From positions 1 to 10,952 of the forward strand of contig JAOXYB010057956.1 of the NCBI GenBank assembly GCA_028565635.1: a stretch of 10,952 nt of DNA. Reading direction: 5' to 3'. A program made the translations under genes and the position numbers. This DNA comes from Phoronis ovalis (taxonomy: Eukaryota > Phoronida > Phoronidae). Positions 8,801 to 10,952 of the stretch are shown piece after piece. The notes under the pieces were generated by a model that was not told where the DNA came from, ran no database searches, and worked only from the letters and a program-made list of their open reading frames with translations. Position 1 is the stretch's first letter. The number at the start of each line of letters is the position of its first letter.

Positions 8801-10677
8801 TACTGACTGTTATATTCACTTACCTTAAGCCAAGAGCCCTTATTTAAACCAATACCATACGAATCATCTGCAAAACCTTGCCCTATTGACTGAAGTTTGC
8901 ATTGTTTATCTTGTGCCCGGGCATAGTCCAGTACTGGGGTATCGTCAATGAATATGTCAACCGTGTTATTTCTGAAAAGTCACATTTATGATATGACAAA
9001 CAAGGAAATGCCTGTTGTACTGTGTAACTTAAACAAATAAATAGTTGGAAATAGATGATGTTATTTTCAGAATATAGAATGGGTGATATTTTAAAATTGG
9101 TTTTCATGTCAAACCCATGCCGCCTCAAAAAAAAAATGTTTAACCTCCAGACAATACAAGTCGGCATATATGCATACTTCTCGGGTATTTGGGTTTGAAA
9201 CAATAGATAACATGTTCTCATTTGAAAGTAACAACAAGAGAAATATCTCCACTTACAATTAATATTATCTAATATTTAATAACCCCAAACTCCAATTCAG
9301 TTTAATTTACTTTTTGCATATATTATTCCAAAGTTGCTTTTTGCTTCATTTTTTTGTGAAACCCTCAAACCGATTCCTACACTACAACACTGAAATATAA
9401 TTGCTGCATTACAATTGCCTCACCTAAGCATATCAAAGCCATGTTGTGATGTATTTGCAGGCCACTTAAGCACATGTTGATAAAGTTGCAAGTTAATCTT
9501 CCCAAGCATATTTAACGACGAACTACTGTCCAAACCACTGACTCTTAAAGTCAAAAGCTGTATGGAAATATATATATAACATGCCAATAAATGAAAAGCT
9601 ACTTCACATGGATAAGAATATTTATAATAGGAATTTCAAATATAAATTTAGTCTGAACTGAATCTTACTAATAAAAGCTTGATAATCGAAAGTGTTTGGC
9701 CTTCTATGTTTGTCAATTTAAGTTACCATGAAATTTTATTGATGCGCAAATGATGGGATAGCTAGTAAGATTTAGAAACTTATATTTGAATACTCCTCAC
9801 TGCACATTTGTGCTTGTACCTGAGCATTTCAAGTGCTTCTGCTCCACTTGGTGCAGTGTAAAGTTTTGAATTCACATATAACTCGTATCGAAGCTTTTGT
9901 AAAAGATTTTGAACGGAACTGCTGCCTATTAATGTTACTTTCAAGTCTAAAATCTACAAAATGAATTGACTAATTATGCCCATTCGTAGTTGTTTGTAAT
10001 GTGATAATCCATGTACTTTTAGTAAAGGTCAGTTTGGTTGGAAACTAAGAGGCTTGAGTTATTTCCTTTAAAAGTAACCTAACATCTTTTGTTTCCTTGG
10101 CTGATTTCCAACATTTCAATCAAAACAATCCTTAATTTACGGTAAAATGGGACTGGGACTATGCACAAACTTCTTGATGAAAAGCAACATACCTTAGGAT
10201 CATGAATACTAGAAACAGATATATTTTCTGTATTTCCAGCAATATATGCCGCTAGATTTGCTACGTAACTGGATACTATAAAAATTGATGCTCCAGCCCA
10301 GAAATTCTGCAGCCATTTTGATGGCCAGGATTTTGGTGTTTTGGTGGACATAGTGTGGCCAAACAAAACTGCATACACCATTGTACTGGCTGAAGAAACC
10401 GAATAGTTTTTCTGTCGTTTTCTGCCCCATGGATTCAAACCAAATGGACTGTTCCATTCCAAAAGAGCCATGGCAAATACCACAACCGTAGCACAGGAAA
10501 AAATCATAATCCATGTTAGGGAGTGAAAAGGCTGTGTAAATGCATCAAGAGGAATTTTTTTTTCCCTTTCAATAGTTAGCATTGAGAATCCTGAATAAAA
10601 GTAAGGCTCCGAGTAATCAATGACTCGACTTCTGGAGCCGGTAATGCTGAATGCTGCTACTGCCATTTGAGCATATC
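5224..10677 (-). CDS. NMDA-type (GluN3-like) ionotropic glutamate receptor, 3' half
   Basis: Exons in transcript order: 10677-10193, then either 9953-9820 or 9557-9424, then 8971-8824, 8130-7986, 7630-7482, 7083-6964, 6566-6443 and 5831-5224. All have AG/GT borders and continuous phase, giving about 637 residues in the window. The product is a ligand-gated cation channel subunit of the plasma membrane. Domain order is end of S1, M1, pore loop, M3, S2, M4, then a cytoplasmic tail of about 255 residues. GluN3-like marks are Gly at the pore N site (VLFGHT), SSIHDPK after M3, a CKLQSIG...DSYGIGL stretch, and FISQRLYRIINS after M4. The amino-terminal domain and most of S1 lie beyond 10952. Vertebrate GluN3 subunits bind glycine and lower Ca2+ permeability; whether this protein does is inference. 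Unusual points: a duplicated S2 exon and a repeat-bearing tail. Assignment to the NMDA class is firm, to GluN3 likely. Confidence 0.93.
5678..5785 (-). repeat. 27-bp coding minisatellite, four units
   Basis: Units at 5678-5704, 5705-5731, 5732-5758 and 5759-5785. The third differs by one T-to-G change (plus strand), which turns Met into Leu; the rest are identical by eye. Because 27 is a multiple of three, copy number can change without breaking the receptor frame. Near identity implies recent expansion or active homogenisation. Confidence 0.95.
5832..6442 (-). other. last intron of the receptor gene
   Basis: 611 bp between donor GTAAGA and acceptor TTGTTTTAG. It contains copy B of the dispersed repeat (5996-6191) and most of a short tandem duplication beside the donor. 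No exon is recognised inside. Confidence 0.75.
5996..6191 (+). repeat. dispersed repeat, copy B (in receptor last intron)
   Basis: Counterpart of 1226-1425 in the same plus-strand orientation. The best-matching blocks are GACTTGAGATACAAA at its left and CTGATAGGCGTCT-ATTTTGG at its right. The two copies sit in introns of unrelated genes, so they are interspersed and not part of a gene duplication. Confidence 0.7.
6383..6452 (-). repeat. tandem duplication spanning an exon-intron boundary
   Basis: Plus-strand copies 6383-6416 and 6417-6452 share AAGTTTACTATTT-AA-TTATC and CCTTCTGATTT, with a two-base indel. The second holds the real donor of the 6443-6566 exon (CAGAAG|GTAAG on the minus strand). 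The first, deeper in the intron, has CAGAAGGGGATA where GT has been lost, leaving a dead donor. Confidence 0.75.
6443..6566 (-). CDS. receptor exon: middle cytoplasmic tail
   Basis: Acceptor ATTTTCTAG and donor CAGAAG|GTAAGA. Forty-one codons plus one base encode SDRAKMTGKKRDLFDIVRTA then HSIDKINKLAGAESNHSLKS. Hydrophilic, with a Lys-Lys-Arg patch; no named domain. The frame is fixed by the last exon, which completes the split Gly. The donor lies inside a short tandem duplication (6383-6452). Confidence 0.8.
6964..7083 (-). CDS. receptor exon: proximal cytoplasmic tail
   Basis: Acceptor TTTTTTTAG and donor AAG|GTGAGTT enclose exactly 40 codons in phase 0: RLYRIINSDELVNPHHSARE then MMTIMKSRQFTQLFQKSVKK. 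Joined to the preceding SQ, it makes the S-Q-R-L-x-R-x-x-N motif typical of GluN3 just after M4. The second half is basic and amphipathic, a possible membrane- or calmodulin-facing segment (inference). At 120 bp it could be skipped without a frame change. Confidence 0.85.
7084..7481 (-). other. receptor intron after the M4 exon
   Basis: 398 bp, AT-rich, with donor GTAATT and acceptor ending TTTTTTTAG. Nothing further is recognised. Confidence 0.75.
7482..7630 (-). CDS. receptor exon: M4 and start of cytoplasmic tail
   Basis: Acceptor TAATTACAG and donor CAG|GTAATT. After two bases that complete Gly, 49 codons encode LFVMVVVTIGACAIVMCLEH (M4) and then AVFRWFVPWVRNKPK and a tail ending MMFISQ. 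The Glu-His after M4 and the basic W-x-R-x-K linker match the GluN3 pattern closely. Overlapping open frames on both strands here (7462-7644 plus, 7531-7716 minus) are shadows of this exon. Confidence 0.9.
7631..7985 (-). other. receptor intron before the M4 exon
   Basis: 355 bp between donor GTATG and acceptor TAATTACAG. No further exon is recognised. Confidence 0.75.
7986..8130 (-). CDS. receptor exon: end of S2 to M4 entrance
   Basis: Acceptor ATTTCCAG and donor CTCTG|GTATG. There are 48 codons plus one base: IQLSQKIIEYHMSGYIERLS, then YIHFGSSICTATKEYS and ELTQLGLNNLSG. The helical start corresponds to the I-x-x-x-G-x-x-x-x-L-x-x-x-W-type segment, and Cys 29 is the second partner of the S2 disulphide with Cys of the preceding exon. 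LGLNNLSG leads into M4. AMPA-receptor flip/flop alternative exons sit in about this part of S2; no second copy of this exon is seen nearby. Confidence 0.9.
8131..8823 (-). other. receptor intron between the two S2 disulphide exons
   Basis: 693 bp from donor GTAAGT to acceptor ATTTCCAG. I looked here for a second copy of either flanking exon and saw none. A short TA repeat is near 8275-8287. Confidence 0.7.
8824..8971 (-). CDS. receptor exon: S2 core with agonist amino-group Asp
   Basis: Acceptor CTTTTCAG and donor AAG|GTAAGT. The first base completes the split Arg codon, then 49 codons follow, starting NNTVDIFIDDTPVLDYARAQ. Asp 10 (second Asp of FIDD) aligns with the conserved Asp that holds the agonist amino group (GluN1 D732). 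Cys 24 in QCKLQSIG is the first partner of the conserved S2 disulphide. FADDSYGIGLNKGSWLK matches the family's G-Y-G-I-G-L-x-x-x-S stretch. Confidence 0.92.
8972..9423 (-). other. receptor intron after alternative exon b
   Basis: 452 bp. An open frame covering 8883-9221 on the minus strand crosses the exon boundary out of frame and has no family resemblance. No third copy of the duplicated exon is seen. Confidence 0.7.
9424..9557 (-). CDS. receptor alternative exon b (duplicate S2 helix F exon)
   Basis: Acceptor CCATACAG and donor CTTAG|GTGAGG enclose exactly 134 bp in the same phases as exon a. The peptide begins LLTLRVSGLDSSSSLNMLGK, continues INLQLYQHVLKWPANTSQH and ends GFDMLR. About a third of positions are identical to exon a, including L-L-V, the Ser-Ser-Ser core, N-x-L, K, L-Y, A and the final M-L-R, and many others are conservative. 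Open frame, intact splice sites and conserved core imply selection, so a functional mutually exclusive exon is favoured over a relic. It alone has the sequon Asn-Thr-Ser. No transcript evidence is available here. Confidence 0.87.
9820..9953 (-). CDS. receptor alternative exon a (S2, helix F region)
   Basis: Acceptor TTTTGTAG and donor CTCAG|GTACAA enclose 134 bp: 44 codons plus AG of a split Arg. The peptide begins ILDLKVTLIGSSSVQNLLQK, continues LRYELYVNSKLYTAPSG and ends EALEMLR. It aligns with the S2 strand, Ser-rich loop and helix F of NMDA subunits (GluN3 pattern: hydrophobic strand, then Ser-Ser before the helix). That loop touches the agonist carboxylate. It is homologous to the next exon and predicted to be used instead of it. 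Frame passes correctly from 10193 and into 8971. Confidence 0.88.
10193..10677 (-). CDS. receptor exon: end of S1, M1, pore loop, M3
   Basis: The acceptor CTTTTTCAG ends at 10678 and the donor AAG|GTATGT follows 10193. The exon starts with two bases of a split codon, probably Gly, and ends in phase 0. Counting that Gly as residue 1, the start is GYAQMAVAAFSITGSRSR. The Arg at 16 aligns with the conserved agonist alpha-carboxylate-binding Arg (GluN1 R523), and VIDYSEPYF is the end of S1. M1 spans about 54-73. The pore loop is about 96-109, with Gly 107 at the Q/R/N site followed by His. M3 spans about 125-147 and contains SSYVANLAAYIAG, the gating motif with Val in place of the usual Thr. The exon ends with SSIHDPK, which starts S2. 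Confidence 0.93.
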
Positions 10678-10884
10678 CTGAAAAAGAGAAAATATCTTAA
10701 TAACTAAATGATGGGTCAAGGATACAATTTTACGCTTTAAATTTAAGTTTGATGAACACAGATGCAGCACAAGTAACTATTCTTGTTCATGTTTTAATGC
10801 ATGCATTATACTCAATCTAAGTAAACTCACATGTTGTGTCCCGCTTTGTATTTACTATTTATACCGCCTTTATGAATACGGAGT
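10678..10884 (-). other. receptor intron, 5' portion leaves the window
   Basis: AT-rich sequence upstream of the S1/M1 exon acceptor. The exons for the rest of S1 and the amino-terminal domain must lie past 10952. Confidence 0.6.
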
Positions 10885-10933
10885 GGCTAAACGTCCGGTT
10901 ACCGGACGGCGTATCTTGGGGCTAAACGTCCGG
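10885..10933. repeat. CG-rich direct repeat with palindrome at window edge
   Basis: GGCTAAACGTCCGG occurs at 10885-10898 and again at 10920-10933, a 35-bp period. Inside the first unit CGTCCGG-TTA-CCGGACG (10892-10908) forms a perfect 7-bp stem. The composition is sharply different from the surrounding AT-rich intron, suggesting the edge of a tandem array or transposable element that continues beyond the window. Confidence 0.6.
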
Positions 10934-10952
10934 ACATCCAATTCGGATCAAC

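Noticed and set aside
8883-9221. Open frame of 112 codons on the minus strand
   Set aside because: It runs from an intron into the S2 exon out of frame, crossing a good splice acceptor at 8972; no family resemblance.
9424-9557. Exon b as a decayed duplicate
   Set aside because: Exact 134-bp length, matching phases, open frame, intact AG and GT and a conserved core make decay unlikely without transcript evidence against it.
10079-10192. Extension of the M3 exon frame past 10193 to a stop
   Set aside because: Follows a strong GTATGT donor immediately after the conserved His-Asp-Pro-Lys; sequence after it has no S2 features, while the exon at 9953 does.
10209-10514. Open frame of about 100 codons on the minus strand
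   Set aside because: It overlaps the receptor M1-M3 exon in another frame; the receptor frame has clear family residues, this one none.

Overview
The window is AT-rich animal nuclear DNA. Its genes are broken into short exons (about 120 to 610 bp) by GT-AG introns of roughly 240 to 1,320 bp, with no operons and no bacterial signals. Gene content (NUDT15-type Nudix hydrolases and an NMDA-type glutamate receptor with a GluN3-like pore) fits a metazoan; an invertebrate, perhaps a lophotrochozoan such as a mollusc, is an inference from intron size and divergence, not a demonstrated placement.

Plus strand, left part. Two NUDT15-like Nudix hydrolase genes lie in tandem. Copy 1 (953-2123) shows only its second and third exons; its first exon lies before the window or is lost. 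Copy 2 (2574-4705) is complete in three exons. Between and inside them are a dispersed repeat (1226-1425), an AT-rich hairpin (1840-1921), a degraded coding-like stretch in intron 1 of copy 2 (about 3474-3800) and a possible receptor-domain relic (700-918).

Minus strand, right part. The 3' half of one ionotropic glutamate receptor gene runs from 10677 to 5224, tail to tail with NUDT copy 2. It reads, in order: end of ligand-binding half S1, M1, pore loop, M3, S2, M4 and a long cytoplasmic tail ending in a coiled coil and Ile-Tyr-Val. The pore signature (Leu-Phe-Gly-His-Thr), the Ser-Ile-His-Asp-Pro-Lys stretch after M3 and the post-M4 linker are most like GluN3 (GRIN3).

Most notable observation. 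The first S2 segment is encoded twice, by two adjacent homologous exons of exactly 134 bp (9820-9953 and 9424-9557). Both start in phase 0 and end two bases into a codon. Using both, or neither, gives an immediate stop, so they should be mutually exclusive. They would swap the segment around helix F of the agonist-binding domain, a different place from AMPA-receptor flip/flop, and one version alone carries an Asn-Thr-Ser glycosylation sequon. A second oddity is a four-unit 27-bp coding minisatellite in the tail that repeats a CaMKII-like phosphorylation motif. All exon boundaries were read by eye from splice signals, frame continuity and family resemblance; no alignment or transcript data were available.
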